A stretch of 64,000 bases of DNA from Nocardioides ginsengisegetis (GTDB taxonomy: Bacteria; Actinomycetota; Actinomycetes; Propionibacteriales; Nocardioidaceae). Every line of letters starts with the position of its first letter. Position 1 is the first letter of the stretch. Under the pieces are notes generated by a model that was given only the letters and a program-made list of their open reading frames with translations, was not told the origin of the DNA and searched no databases. The position numbers were made by a program, and so were the translations under genes. Of this stretch, positions 23,783 to 31,662 are shown piece after piece. The stretch covers positions 310,001-374,000 of the forward strand of contig NZ_JACGXA010000003.1 in assembly GCF_014138045.1 (NCBI RefSeq), in the 5' to 3' direction.

Positions 23783-26278
23783 TCAGCCCACCCGCCGCAA
23801 CGCGGTCACCTCACCCGCCCGGTCGAACGTCACCTGCATGCGTACGTCGTCGTCCTGGCCGGTCCGGGCGCAGAACGTGTAGTGGTCGCCGAGCCGGGTG
23901 TAGGGCTGGCCGACGGTCTCCATGACGGCCCGGGTCGACATGCCGTCGTGGATGCGGCCCTCGACGACGCGCACCGGCTGCCGCAGCTCGGGGTTGCGGC
24001 AGGAGTCCGGGGCGATGCCCGTGGCCCGCTCCCACATCTGCAGGTAGGCCTCGGCGCCGCGGGACATGTCCTCGAGGATGGCCGCGCCGTCACCCGGCTT
24101 GCTGGTGCCGGCGACCTTGGTCAGGTCCTGGATCCAGTCGGGGTAGAGGCCGTACTGCGCGACGCCGTCGGCGTTGATGTCGTAGACCCGCTTGCCGGCG
24201 TGCTGCTGCCGGACGGTCACGCCGCCCATGCCGGTGAAGGGGTAGGTGACCGGGTCGGCGACGTCGGTGCCGCGCGGGTCGCCCTGTGCGCCGAGGCCGT
24301 TCATGTCCGCGCCGTAGCCGATGCCCCAGTAGTAGCGGTGGTCCGCCCAGCCGACGTGCTCGCGCCACTTGGCCACGAAGCCGGTGGAGTCGCCGGCGTA
24401 CGGCGTGATGAAGCCGCCCGCCCTGTAGATCCGCGGGTAGGCGTCCGGGGTGGACCAGGAGTGCGACGACACGATGCCGGGGTACTTCATGGCCTCGATC
24501 TCGTCGAGCGCCGAGTTGCGGGCCTTCACGCTCATGTGGTCGGGGTCGAAGATCATGTGGCGCTGGGCGAGGGCCTTGATGGTGTGCTCGCCGAGCGTGG
24601 TCAGGCCGCGGCTGTTGCAGTGGTCCGGCGGCGGGTAGATCGGCAGCGCGCCCAGGTTGAGCGACCCGAACAGCTCGCCCACGGCTCCGAACAGCGCGTC
24701 CTGCTGGCCGGCCGAGATGTCCGGCGCGGCGACCTGGTTGTGGTCGTGGGCCTCGGGGTCGGCGGGCTCGCAGTGCTGCATGTCCCAGTAGGAGCCGGTC
24801 TCCATGAAGTTGGCGGAGTTCACGACCGCGCCGACCTCGCCGTTGTCGCCGGCGATGCCGGACAGCGCGTTGTCGAACTTGTTGACCAGCTCCATCTGGC
24901 GCACGCCCATCGCGCGGACCTGGTCGAGCTGCTTGTCGATCGAGGCGATGTCGCAGGCCGGGACGTCGCCACCGGGCAGGTGCTTGTAGGTGCAGCCGAA
25001 CGGGCGGCTCGTCTCGATGCCCATGATCACCGCCATCTTCCCGGCGTTGATGACCTTGCGGGCCTGGAAGGGGTTGGTGACGATCCGGTAGAAGCCCTTG
25101 CCGGGGCCACCGAACTGGGCGTCGATGTAGTCCTGCATCTTGTACATGTCCTTCGCCTGGAGGCGGATGGAGTCCATGTCGTCGCAGGAGTTGTGCTTGA
25201 TCGGGTAGATCTGGCACAGCTGGTTGTTCTCGACCAGCAGGTTGACGAAGATGCGCTGGCCGCCGCGCCACGAGCGCTCCAGCCAGCGGTAGTAGGTGCC
25301 CTCGTGGGTCAGCGACTCCGGCGCCGGCCAGTCCTTGAACGTCGGCCAGCCGACCGGGTCGTGGCTGGGGCGGCCGGACAGGGCCGCCTCGAGCACCGAG
25401 CCGTAGCCGCCGGTGTAGGTGTGGTCCGGGCAGTCGACCAGGGCGTACGGCGCGCCGTACTTGTCCCAGGGCTTGCCGCAGTGGACGTCGCCGCCGAGGA
25501 ACTCGAAGGCCATGCCGTGGGTGTGCGCGTCGACGTACCCCCGCACCTCCTGGTACGGCGTGACGCCCGCGGTCGGGTCGCCGTCGATGTCGATCTGGGC
25601 CTCGGGGTAGGCCGTGCAGCCGGTGGTGCGGGTCAGCAGGAAGTCGGACGTGCCGCCCTGCTTCAGCGCGGTCTTGCCGCTGGTGAAGGTGATCCGGTCA
25701 CCGTGCTGGACGGCCTTCCACTCGGTGTCCGTGCTGGGCGCGTCGGCCTTGCCGCCGGCGGCGCTGACGAACTTCCGGGCCTTGTCGTAGAGGAGGTAGG
25801 TGCCGAGCTTCGTCGGCTTGAAGAAGAGCGGCTCGCTGTCGGGGGTGAGGCTGTAGCAGCCGTTGGCCATCGCGTAGCGCGTCTCCGGGTGGAGGGCGCG
25901 CGGCGCCATGACCGGCGTGGTCGTCAGCCGCGGGTCGGCGGTCTGCCGCTCGGCCGCGACGTAGGCCGCGTTGGCCTTCTTCTCCGCGGCGGTCGTCGGG
26001 TCCTGGGTCTCCGGACCCGTGTCGCTCGCCCGGGAGAGGGAGTTCTTGGTGGCGGGATCGTTGTGGTTGTGCGGCGCGGCCCCCGGCGGGTCGGTGTGCG
26101 GCAGCGCCTCGAGCACGGCCGCCTTGGTCGCGTCGTACTTCGCGAGGAGGGTCCCGCCGCGGCTCCCGTAGGAGGGGATCGCGACGGCCGACGCCACCAG
26201 GACGGCGGCGAGGGTGCCCGACCAGACGAGTCGGCGCACGGGCCGTCGATCGGGGTGCTGGGGGGAGTTTCGGCGCAC
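23783..26278 (-). CDS. Large secreted metal-dependent hydrolase-like protein
   Basis: An 831-residue exported protein: an arginine-rich start and signal helix (about 16-34, LVWSGTLAAVLVASAVAIP), about 200 residues without a known domain, then a catalytic-looking region. DAHTHGMAFEFLGGDVHC (about 251-268), AVIMGIETSRPFGC, IFDPDHMS and the later SSHSWSTPDAYP supply the spaced Asp/His/Glu pattern of amidohydrolase or M19 (renal dipeptidase)-type TIM barrels. About ten cysteines fit an extracellular protein. The start GTG/ATG was not resolved further. It is probably a secreted peptidase or amidase, but no exact family match is claimed. A terminator-like hairpin lies downstream. Confidence 0.6.
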   Translation of the reverse strand: MRRNSPQHPDRRPVRRLVWSGTLAAVLVASAVAIPSYGSRGGTLLAKYDATKAAVLEALPHTDPPGAAPHNHNDPATKNSLSRASDTGPETQDPTTAAEKKANAAYVAAERQTADPRLTTTPVMAPRALHPETRYAMANGCYSLTPDSEPLFFKPTKLGTYLLYDKARKFVSAAGGKADAPSTDTEWKAVQHGDRITFTSGKTALKQGGTSDFLLTRTTGCTAYPEAQIDIDGDPTAGVTPYQEVRGYVDAHTHGMAFEFLGGDVHCGKPWDKYGAPYALVDCPDHTYTGGYGSVLEAALSGRPSHDPVGWPTFKDWPAPESLTHEGTYYRWLERSWRGGQRIFVNLLVENNQLCQIYPIKHNSCDDMDSIRLQAKDMYKMQDYIDAQFGGPGKGFYRIVTNPFQARKVINAGKMAVIMGIETSRPFGCTYKHLPGGDVPACDIASIDKQLDQVRAMGVRQMELVNKFDNALSGIAGDNGEVGAVVNSANFMETGSYWDMQHCEPADPEAHDHNQVAAPDISAGQQDALFGAVGELFGSLNLGALPIYPPPDHCNSRGLTTLGEHTIKALAQRHMIFDPDHMSVKARNSALDEIEAMKYPGIVSSHSWSTPDAYPRIYRAGGFITPYAGDSTGFVAKWREHVGWADHRYYWGIGYGADMNGLGAQGDPRGTDVADPVTYPFTGMGGVTVRQQHAGKRVYDINADGVAQYGLYPDWIQDLTKVAGTSKPGDGAAILEDMSRGAEAYLQMWERATGIAPDSCRNPELRQPVRVVEGRIHDGMSTRAVMETVGQPYTRLGDHYTFCARTGQDDDVRMQVTFDRAGEVTALRRVG

Positions 26279-26372
26279 GGTGGTTCCTTCCCGCTGAGCT
26301 GCGTGGACCGTTCAACGAGCGGGGGACCGCGACGTCACCCTCGCGAAGGTGGCACGCGTCGCAGGCGCTGTC

Positions 26373-26378
26373 TAGGTT
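26373..26378 (+). promoter_or_regulatory. -10 box of a leaderless promoter for the nucleotidyltransferase gene
   Basis: TAGGTT, six bases before the GTG start at 26385. Confidence 0.5.
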
Positions 26379-26384
26379 GCTCCG

Positions 26385-27143
26385 GTGACGTCCCGCGAGC
26401 ACGCCCTCGAGTCCGCACGCCGCCTGGTCGCCGAGCGCTTCCCCGACGCGACCGCGGCCTGGTTGTCCGGCAGCGTCGTGCTGGGCGGCGCGACGTCGAC
26501 GTCGGACCTGGACATCACCGTCCTGCAGGCGTCGGGCGGTGCCCACCGCGAGTCCCTGCAGTACGACGGGTGGCCGGTCGAGCTGTTCGTGCACACCGCC
26601 GACTCGGTCCGGCACTACGTCGCCAAGGACCGCGACCGGCGCCGGCCGACCATGGCGCGGCTCGTCTCCGGCGGCGAGATGCTCCTGGACGTCGACGGGT
26701 CGGGGGCGGCCCTGGTCGCGGAGTGCACCGCCGCGGTCGCGGCCGGGCCGCCCGCGCTGGAGGGGTCCGCGCTCGAGCTGGCGCGCTATGGGCTCACCGA
26801 CCTGCTCGACGACCTCGTCGGCGGCGGCCCGCCCGCGATCATGGCCGCGGTGGCGGTGGAGGTGTGGCGCGAGGCGACCGAGCTGCTGCTGGCGGTCGAG
26901 GGCCGTTGGTCGGGCACCGGCAAGTGGCTGGTCCGCGAGCTCGAGGCGCACGATGCCGTCGCGGGATCGACGTACGCCCCGCGGCTGCTGGCCGCACTGC
27001 GGGCGGCACTGGACGGCGACCCGGGTCCGCTGGTCGTCGTGGCCGACGAGGTCCTCGACCTGGCCGGCGGACGCCTGTGGGCGGGCTTCCGGCTCGGCGG
27101 TGACGCGCCGGTCAGTCCGGCGTCCCCCCGATCCGGCGGGTGA
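26385..27143 (+). CDS. Nucleotidyltransferase-domain protein
   Basis: A 252-residue protein of the MNT/aminoglycoside-nucleotidyltransferase superfamily. The catalytic signature GSVVLGGATSTSDLDITVLQ at about 29-48 contains the G-S motif and two metal-binding aspartates (DLD), and ELFVHT at about 66-71 is the following strand. The C-terminal half is helical and may bind the second substrate. The GTG start has a TAGGTT box six bases upstream. Its 3' end overlaps the convergent IclR gene by 32 bases. No partner HEPN toxin is adjacent, so an MNT/HEPN toxin-antitoxin role is not supported. The substrate is unknown. Confidence 0.82.
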   Translation: MTSREHALESARRLVAERFPDATAAWLSGSVVLGGATSTSDLDITVLQASGGAHRESLQYDGWPVELFVHTADSVRHYVAKDRDRRRPTMARLVSGGEMLLDVDGSGAALVAECTAAVAAGPPALEGSALELARYGLTDLLDDLVGGGPPAIMAAVAVEVWREATELLLAVEGRWSGTGKWLVRELEAHDAVAGSTYAPRLLAALRAALDGDPGPLVVVADEVLDLAGGRLWAGFRLGGDAPVSPASPRSGG

Positions 27144-27876
27144 GGCCGGCGGCCGTGCGCCGCACGTGCTCGACGATCCGGGCCGGCTCGGGGTCGGTGA
27201 TGGCGTCGACGGGGTAGGTCACCGCGACCCCGGCGACGGGATGCCCGTTGTGGTCGAGCACCGCTGCGGCGACGCTGGCGAGACCCGGCGTGACCTCGCC
27301 GTCCTCGGTCGCGTAGCCGCGCTGCCGGGTCTCCGACAGCAGCGTGCGCAGGCCGCTGAGCGTGCGGGGGCCGAGCCCGTGCCGGTCCACGAAGTCCCGC
27401 GGCGAGGAGTAGAGAGCCCGCACCTGCGGGGCGGGCAGCGCGGCCAGGATCGCCCGGCCGCTGGCCGTGAGCTGGGCCGGCAGCCGGACCCCCACGTCGG
27501 TGACGAGCGGCGGCCGTCCGGGCGCCCGCTCCTCCAGGACGTAGAGGACGTCGCGACCGTGCAGCACCGCGAGGTGCGCGGACTGGTGGACCCGGTCGAC
27601 GAGGTCGGCGAGCGGCCGGCGGGCGATCCGCTGGAGCGGCTCCTGCCGGGCGTAGCCGCTCCCCACCTCGAAGGCCGCGAGCCCGAGGCCGTAGCGGTGC
27701 TCCTCGACCAGGTGCACGACGAAGCCCTCCTCCACCATGGCGCGCAGCAGGTGGTACGCCGTGGAGCGCGGCAGGTCGCAGGCCCGCATGATCCGGTCCA
27801 GCGGCACCGGGTCGGGCTGGCTGGCCAGGAACCGGAGGACCCGCAGGGTGCGGGTCGCGGCGGGCACCTGGCTCAT
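27112..27876 (-). CDS. IclR family transcriptional regulator (candidate HutR)
   Basis: A 254-residue regulator: N-terminal winged helix at about 8-65 (RTLRVLRFLASQPDPVPLDR, ACDLPRSTAYHLLRAM) and the IclR effector domain at about 80-245 (RIARRPLADLVDRVHQSAHL, GYATEDGEVTPGLASVAA, AVAGVAVTYPVDAI). It is not next to a metabolic operon, but hutH and hutU, 5 and 9 kb away, carry a 16-bp operator very close to the published motif of the IclR-type histidine-utilisation regulator HutR of Corynebacterium (TCTGwwATwCCAGA, as recalled). That makes this gene the best local candidate for the hut regulator, an inference only. A TAGCCT box lies seven bases before the ATG. Confidence 0.85.
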   Translation of the reverse strand: MSQVPAATRTLRVLRFLASQPDPVPLDRIMRACDLPRSTAYHLLRAMVEEGFVVHLVEEHRYGLGLAAFEVGSGYARQEPLQRIARRPLADLVDRVHQSAHLAVLHGRDVLYVLEERAPGRPPLVTDVGVRLPAQLTASGRAILAALPAPQVRALYSSPRDFVDRHGLGPRTLSGLRTLLSETRQRGYATEDGEVTPGLASVAAAVLDHNGHPVAGVAVTYPVDAITDPEPARIVEHVRRTAAGLTRRIGGTPD

Positions 27877-27932
27877 GGGCCCGAGGCTAGTGCCCGCGCC
27901 GTGCCCTCCGGGTCGGTCCGCGCCGAGCGTCC

Positions 27933-27938
27933 TAGGGT
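27933..27938 (+). promoter_or_regulatory. -10 box of a leaderless promoter for the VOC gene
   Basis: TAGGGT, six bases before the GTG start at 27945. Confidence 0.6.
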
Positions 27939-27944
27939 GGGGTC

Positions 27945-28514
27945 GTGTACTTCGAGAACGTCGTCTTCGACGCCACCGATCCGCAGACCACCGGCCGGGC
28001 CTGGGAGGCCGAGCTCGGCACCGAGACGCTGACCGACGAGGAGGCCGGGTTCGAGACTCGCCTCGCGGTGCCCGGCGGACCCGAGCTGGACCTGTGCTTC
28101 CAGCGGGTGCCGGACGAGCCGACCGGGACCCCGCGGCTCCACCTCGACGTCCGGGACGGGGAGCTCACGGCGCTGCGGCTGGAGTCTGCCGACCCCGCGC
28201 GGGACCTGGCCTTCTGGGAGTGGCTGACCAGCTGGACGCCGGTCGCGGGCAGCGACGTGCACGGTCTCCGGCACCCGTCCGGCCGCGGGCCGGTGCTCGC
28301 GCTGGTGCCGGAGGAGCAGCCGAAGACGGACGCCAAGAACCCGACCCACCTCGACCTCCGGCTGGAGTCGGACGACGACGCCGAGGCGGTCGCGAGCGGG
28401 ATCGAGGACCGGGGCGGGCGCGAGCTCCACTTCGCGTGGGGAGACCTGCCGTGGCGCCACTTCGCCGATCCGTCCGGCAACGAGTTCTGCGTGCTGGCTG
28501 CCCGGAAGGGCTAG
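27945..28514 (+). CDS. VOC (glyoxalase/bleomycin-resistance fold) family protein
   Basis: A 189-residue protein with two beta-alpha-beta-beta-beta modules. The first (about 1-70) starts MYFENVVFDATDPQTTGRAW and ends with the strand RLHLDVRD; the second (about 105-185) ends in THLDLRLES and the family's terminal pattern FADPSGNEFCVL. The fold usually binds a metal and acts on small toxic or aromatic compounds. It is the usual actinobacterial glyoxalase-like protein without a defined substrate. The leaderless promoter TAGGGT-N6-GTG fixes the start. Confidence 0.88.
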   Translation: MYFENVVFDATDPQTTGRAWEAELGTETLTDEEAGFETRLAVPGGPELDLCFQRVPDEPTGTPRLHLDVRDGELTALRLESADPARDLAFWEWLTSWTPVAGSDVHGLRHPSGRGPVLALVPEEQPKTDAKNPTHLDLRLESDDDAEAVASGIEDRGGRELHFAWGDLPWRHFADPSGNEFCVLAARKG

Positions 28515-28521
28515 CGGGCGA

Positions 28522-28893
28522 CTAGCTGGTGGCGCCCGGCCGGTAGTCGTCGGCGCGGTGGTCGACGTCGGGGTCGACGCGGTCGGCGGTGCGGAGGGTG
28601 TCCTCCTGGCGCGCCTCCTCCACGTGCCGGCCCAGGCGGGCCTCGGCAGCGGCCTTCTCGGCGCGCTCGGCCTCGGCGCGGGCGAGCTCGGCACGCGCCT
28701 CGGCCTCCTGCGCCTGCTGCTCCGACTCGGCGACGGCGGTGCCGTGGGTCGCGACCGCTTCGATGCGGAGCTGCTCGGCGGCGGCGCGGTCCTGCTCGGC
28801 CCGGCGGTTGCGGTTCATGACCGCGACGGCCGCCAGGGCGATGCCCAGCACGACGACGAGCAGGACGACGATGATGACGGTGGTGGTCGACAT
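28522..28893 (-). CDS. Small membrane-anchored coiled-coil protein
   Basis: A 123-residue protein: one N-terminal membrane helix (MSTTTVIIVVLLVVVLGIAL onward to about residue 26) followed by an NRNRR basic stop and an Ala/Glu/Arg-rich region (about 32-95) with heptad-like spacing that should form a coiled coil, then an acidic tail. The start ATG at 28891-28893 lies inside a much longer frame that is only the shadow of the MFS gene upstream. It is in the same direction as the MFS gene, 35 bases after its stop, so co-transcription is likely. I do not recognise a family. Confidence 0.75.
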   Translation of the reverse strand: MSTTTVIIVVLLVVVLGIALAAVAVMNRNRRAEQDRAAAEQLRIEAVATHGTAVAESEQQAQEAEARAELARAEAERAEKAAAEARLGRHVEEARQEDTLRTADRVDPDVDHRADDYRPGATS

Positions 28894-28928
28894 GCCTGCG
28901 TCGTACCCGATCCCGGCCGGCTCACGCC

Positions 28929-30137
28929 TCAGGAGAGCTCGCGCTCGGCCGCGACCGGCACCAGCGGCAGCGCCGCGAGCGCGAAGAGGGCGCCCAGCGC
29001 GAAGGTGGCGGGGTAGCCGAACGCCGCGACGGCCAACCCCGCCAGCGGGGGTACGGCGCTCGCCGCGAGGAACTGCGCGGTGTTCTGGATGCCCAGCGCC
29101 CGGCCCGACCAGAACGGGCCGGCCCGCTCCGCGACCGCGGTGAAGGCGAGCCCGTTGTCGGCCACGGTGAGGACGGTCGCCAGCACCATCAGGGCGACCG
29201 CGACGGCCCAGCCGGCCCCGGCCGCCAGGCCCAGCAGCGCCATCGTCGCGCCGGCCGCGGCGGCGACCCAGCGCAGCGGGCGCATCCGGCTGCCGACCAC
29301 GTCGGAGAGGTGGCCGGCCGCGATCCGGCCGACGGCCCCGGCCAGCTGGGAGGCGGCCACGACCGAGCCGGCCCCGGCAGCCGACCAGTGCCGGTCCTGC
29401 ACCAGCCAGACCAGCGCGAACGTCCACACCAGGAACTGCGGGACCACGAGCAGGACCGAGACGCCGTGGATGCGGGCGAGGTAGCCGTCGCGACGGTAGG
29501 GGTTGGGAGCGATGCCGGCAGCGACCTCGGGCCGCGGCGGGTCCACCACGACCAGGGCCACGACCACCGTGGCCAGGCCGCACGCGACGGTCGGCACCCA
29601 CAGGGCCGCCTGGACGCCGTGGCGGTCGGCGACCACCGCCATCGACAGCGCGGCCACGCCGACGCCGACCGGCTGGGCCATCTGTCGCACGCCCATCGCG
29701 AGACCGCGCCGCCCGGCGGGGAACCAGCCGACCACGACCCGGCCGCTGGCCGCGTTGGTGCTCGCCGCGCTCGCACCGGCGAGCAGGAGGGTGAGCACCA
29801 GCAGCGGCAGCCGGTCGGTGAGCGTGCTGGCCACGCCGGCGAGGGTGGTCAGCGCGAGGCCGGAGACGAGCACGAAGCGCTCGCCCCGCAGGTCGGACAC
29901 GAGCCCCCACGCCACCAGCGCCAGCATCACGCCGACCGTCGGCGCCGCCGCCACGAGTCCGGCCTCGGCCAGGCTCAGGCCGAGCCGGGCGTGCAGCACC
30001 GGGATCAGGAAGGCGGGGCCGTGCACCATCACCGCGGCCGCCGCCTGGGCGAGCGTGCTCGCGCCGAGCATCGACCAGCGCCGCGCGGTCCCGATGTCCG
30101 GCGCCCGACGCGCCACGGTGTCCCTCGTGGTGGTCAT
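28929..30137 (-). CDS. MFS transporter
   Basis: A 402-residue protein with twelve hydrophobic segments and the MFS loop motif between helices 2 and 3 (AWGLVSDLRGERFVL, a variant of GxxxDRxGR). The second half repeats it as AAGHLSDVVGSRMRP. It resembles the general metabolite/H+ symporters with short loops. The start MTTTRDTVARR is chosen because the first helix then begins near residue 18. No adjacent enzyme hints at the substrate. A small coiled-coil membrane protein follows. Confidence 0.85.
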   Translation of the reverse strand: MTTTRDTVARRAPDIGTARRWSMLGASTLAQAAAAVMVHGPAFLIPVLHARLGLSLAEAGLVAAAPTVGVMLALVAWGLVSDLRGERFVLVSGLALTTLAGVASTLTDRLPLLVLTLLLAGASAASTNAASGRVVVGWFPAGRRGLAMGVRQMAQPVGVGVAALSMAVVADRHGVQAALWVPTVACGLATVVVALVVVDPPRPEVAAGIAPNPYRRDGYLARIHGVSVLLVVPQFLVWTFALVWLVQDRHWSAAGAGSVVAASQLAGAVGRIAAGHLSDVVGSRMRPLRWVAAAAGATMALLGLAAGAGWAVAVALMVLATVLTVADNGLAFTAVAERAGPFWSGRALGIQNTAQFLAASAVPPLAGLAVAAFGYPATFALGALFALAALPLVPVAAERELS

Positions 30138-30182
30138 GCCGCCCAGTCAACGCCGCGGCGATCGACGTACGGCGCCGCGTCT

Positions 30183-30215
30183 TGCCTGATGGCCCGTGAG
30201 ATGGGCCATCAGGCA
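30183..30215 (-). terminator. Terminator after the first choice-of-anchor gene
   Basis: A perfect 13-bp stem (30183-30195 with 30203-30215) has a 7-base loop. It begins seven bases beyond the stop at 30223. Confidence 0.8.
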
Positions 30216-30222
30216 GGAGGGG

Positions 30223-31497
30223 TCAGCGGCCGCTGGGCTTGATCTTGAGCTGGGCCTGGCCGAGGTTGATCACGGCGCCGGACCCGTCCAGCAGCGTGAT
30301 CCGCACGGCGGTGACGGAGAGCCCGTTGGGCTTCATCTCCGACAGGGAGCGCTCGATCTTCGCGACGCCGGGGATGGTGAGGACGCCGGTGTCGGGGAAG
30401 CTCTGCGGGTCGCCGTTGGAGGTGATGCTGCCGACCGTCGTGCCCGCCAGCGTGCGGATCAGGCGACCGCCCGCGAGCCGGTCGACGTTGACCCGGCCGA
30501 CGATGCCGGTGATGACGAGCTGGCCGTCGCCGAGGTTGAACGAGGCGACGCGGCCCGAGGCGAAGCCGGTCGTCTTGTCGGCCGTCTGCTTGCCCATCAC
30601 CTTGGTGCTGAGGCCCTGGACGGCGATGTTGCCGCCGAGGTCGAGGCTGGCGATCGACTTGCTCCGGGCGTCGCCGCCGGTGCCCTGGCAGGGGACGTAC
30701 TGGAGCGGGGTCGGGCCGCTGCGGACGTTGTCGGCCACGCCGGTGGCCCGGGTGGCGTTGGCGTTGCCCTTGAAGATGCCGTGGATGACCCCGTCGTAGA
30801 GGTGTGCGGCGCTGTGCGCGATGCGGACGCGCGTGTCGGAGACCAGGAGGTGCACGTCGGCGGCGTTGGCCGTCGCGTGCGCGGCGTGGTCGGTGGCCGA
30901 CTCGTGGGAGGTGCCGACCGCGACGGTCGCGACGCCGGGGATCGTGAGCGGCTGGCCGGGGGTGGGGACCGGGAAGGACTGCGCCGGCAGGCCCGGGCTG
31001 ACCAGCGAGACGCCACCGATGGCGGTCGAGGTGATGGTGTGGAAGCCGGTCGCGTCGTGCACGGCGGAGGACTTCGAGTGGATCGCGGTGAGCACGAGCT
31101 TGCCCGCGCCCGTCTGGGCAAGGGTCACCCGGGCCACGTCGTGCACGGTGCTGGAGGACACGCGCGCGCCGTCCTGACCGGTGGCGGTCCACGCGTGGGT
31201 CTTGACGCCCTCGGCGAGCCCGGCGCCCGGCAGGGTCACCGAGGCCTCGTAGTTGCGGTGGTCACGTCCGGCCTCGTTGGTGCAGCTGATGACGTCGTAC
31301 CCGGTGGTGTCGGAGCTCGCGGGCACCTGGCCACCCTGGACGCGGGTGCCGAAGCCGGAGGTCTTCATCGCGAACGCCGTGGGCGTCCGCGCGGCCTGGT
31401 TGGCGCCGTCGGCGGCCTGGGCGTCCAGGCTCGGCGAGGCGACGAGGCCCGCGGACAGCAGGGCGACGAGGGACGGCAGGACGAGTCGTGTGCGCAT
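30223..31497 (-). CDS. Choice-of-anchor P family secreted protein (paralog 1)
   Basis: A 424-residue exported protein. The start MRTRLVLPSLVALL (ATG 31497) gives a signal peptide cleaved after about residue 28 (AQA). The mature chain is made of beta strands typical of the choice-of-anchor P family: FAMKTSGFGTRVQGGQVP at the front, DTTGYDVISCTNEAG, PGVATVAVGTS, VPCQGTGG in the middle (about 274-281), TGIVGRVNVDRLAGGRL and VRITLLDGSGAVINLGQA near the end. No LPxTG or anchor is visible despite the family name. It has a tandem paralog upstream (31659-32912) with which it shares the same motifs in order. The role in the cell envelope is unknown. Confidence 0.8.
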   Translation of the reverse strand: MRTRLVLPSLVALLSAGLVASPSLDAQAADGANQAARTPTAFAMKTSGFGTRVQGGQVPASSDTTGYDVISCTNEAGRDHRNYEASVTLPGAGLAEGVKTHAWTATGQDGARVSSSTVHDVARVTLAQTGAGKLVLTAIHSKSSAVHDATGFHTITSTAIGGVSLVSPGLPAQSFPVPTPGQPLTIPGVATVAVGTSHESATDHAAHATANAADVHLLVSDTRVRIAHSAAHLYDGVIHGIFKGNANATRATGVADNVRSGPTPLQYVPCQGTGGDARSKSIASLDLGGNIAVQGLSTKVMGKQTADKTTGFASGRVASFNLGDGQLVITGIVGRVNVDRLAGGRLIRTLAGTTVGSITSNGDPQSFPDTGVLTIPGVAKIERSLSEMKPNGLSVTAVRITLLDGSGAVINLGQAQLKIKPSGR

Positions 31498-31641
31498 GTG
31501 GTGATTTCTCCCGGGGTGGGCCGTGGGCCCGTGGTGTGGCATGGCATGACGGCGACGTTGGTGTCGCGCTCCCACGAGGACAACGCCTGCGCGCACCGCG
31601 GGTGACGGGTGACCGTGGTCACCCGCCACCCCCGGGGGAGG

Positions 31642-31662
31642 CTGACCGAGCGTGTCGGTCAG
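31642..31662 (-). terminator. Hairpin at the end of the second choice-of-anchor gene
   Basis: An 8-bp stem CTGACCGA/TCGGTCAG (31642-31649, 31655-31662) overlaps the stop codon at 31659. A second hairpin GGGTGAC/GTCACCC (31607-31613, 31618-31624) lies just beyond. The 161-base gap contains nothing else. Confidence 0.5.

Noticed and set aside
23777..27103. A 1108-residue plus-strand ORF antisense to the exported hydrolase
   Set aside because: Low-complexity shadow frame with no domain.
26385..27143. MNT/HEPN toxin-antitoxin module
   Set aside because: No HEPN-type partner gene is adjacent.
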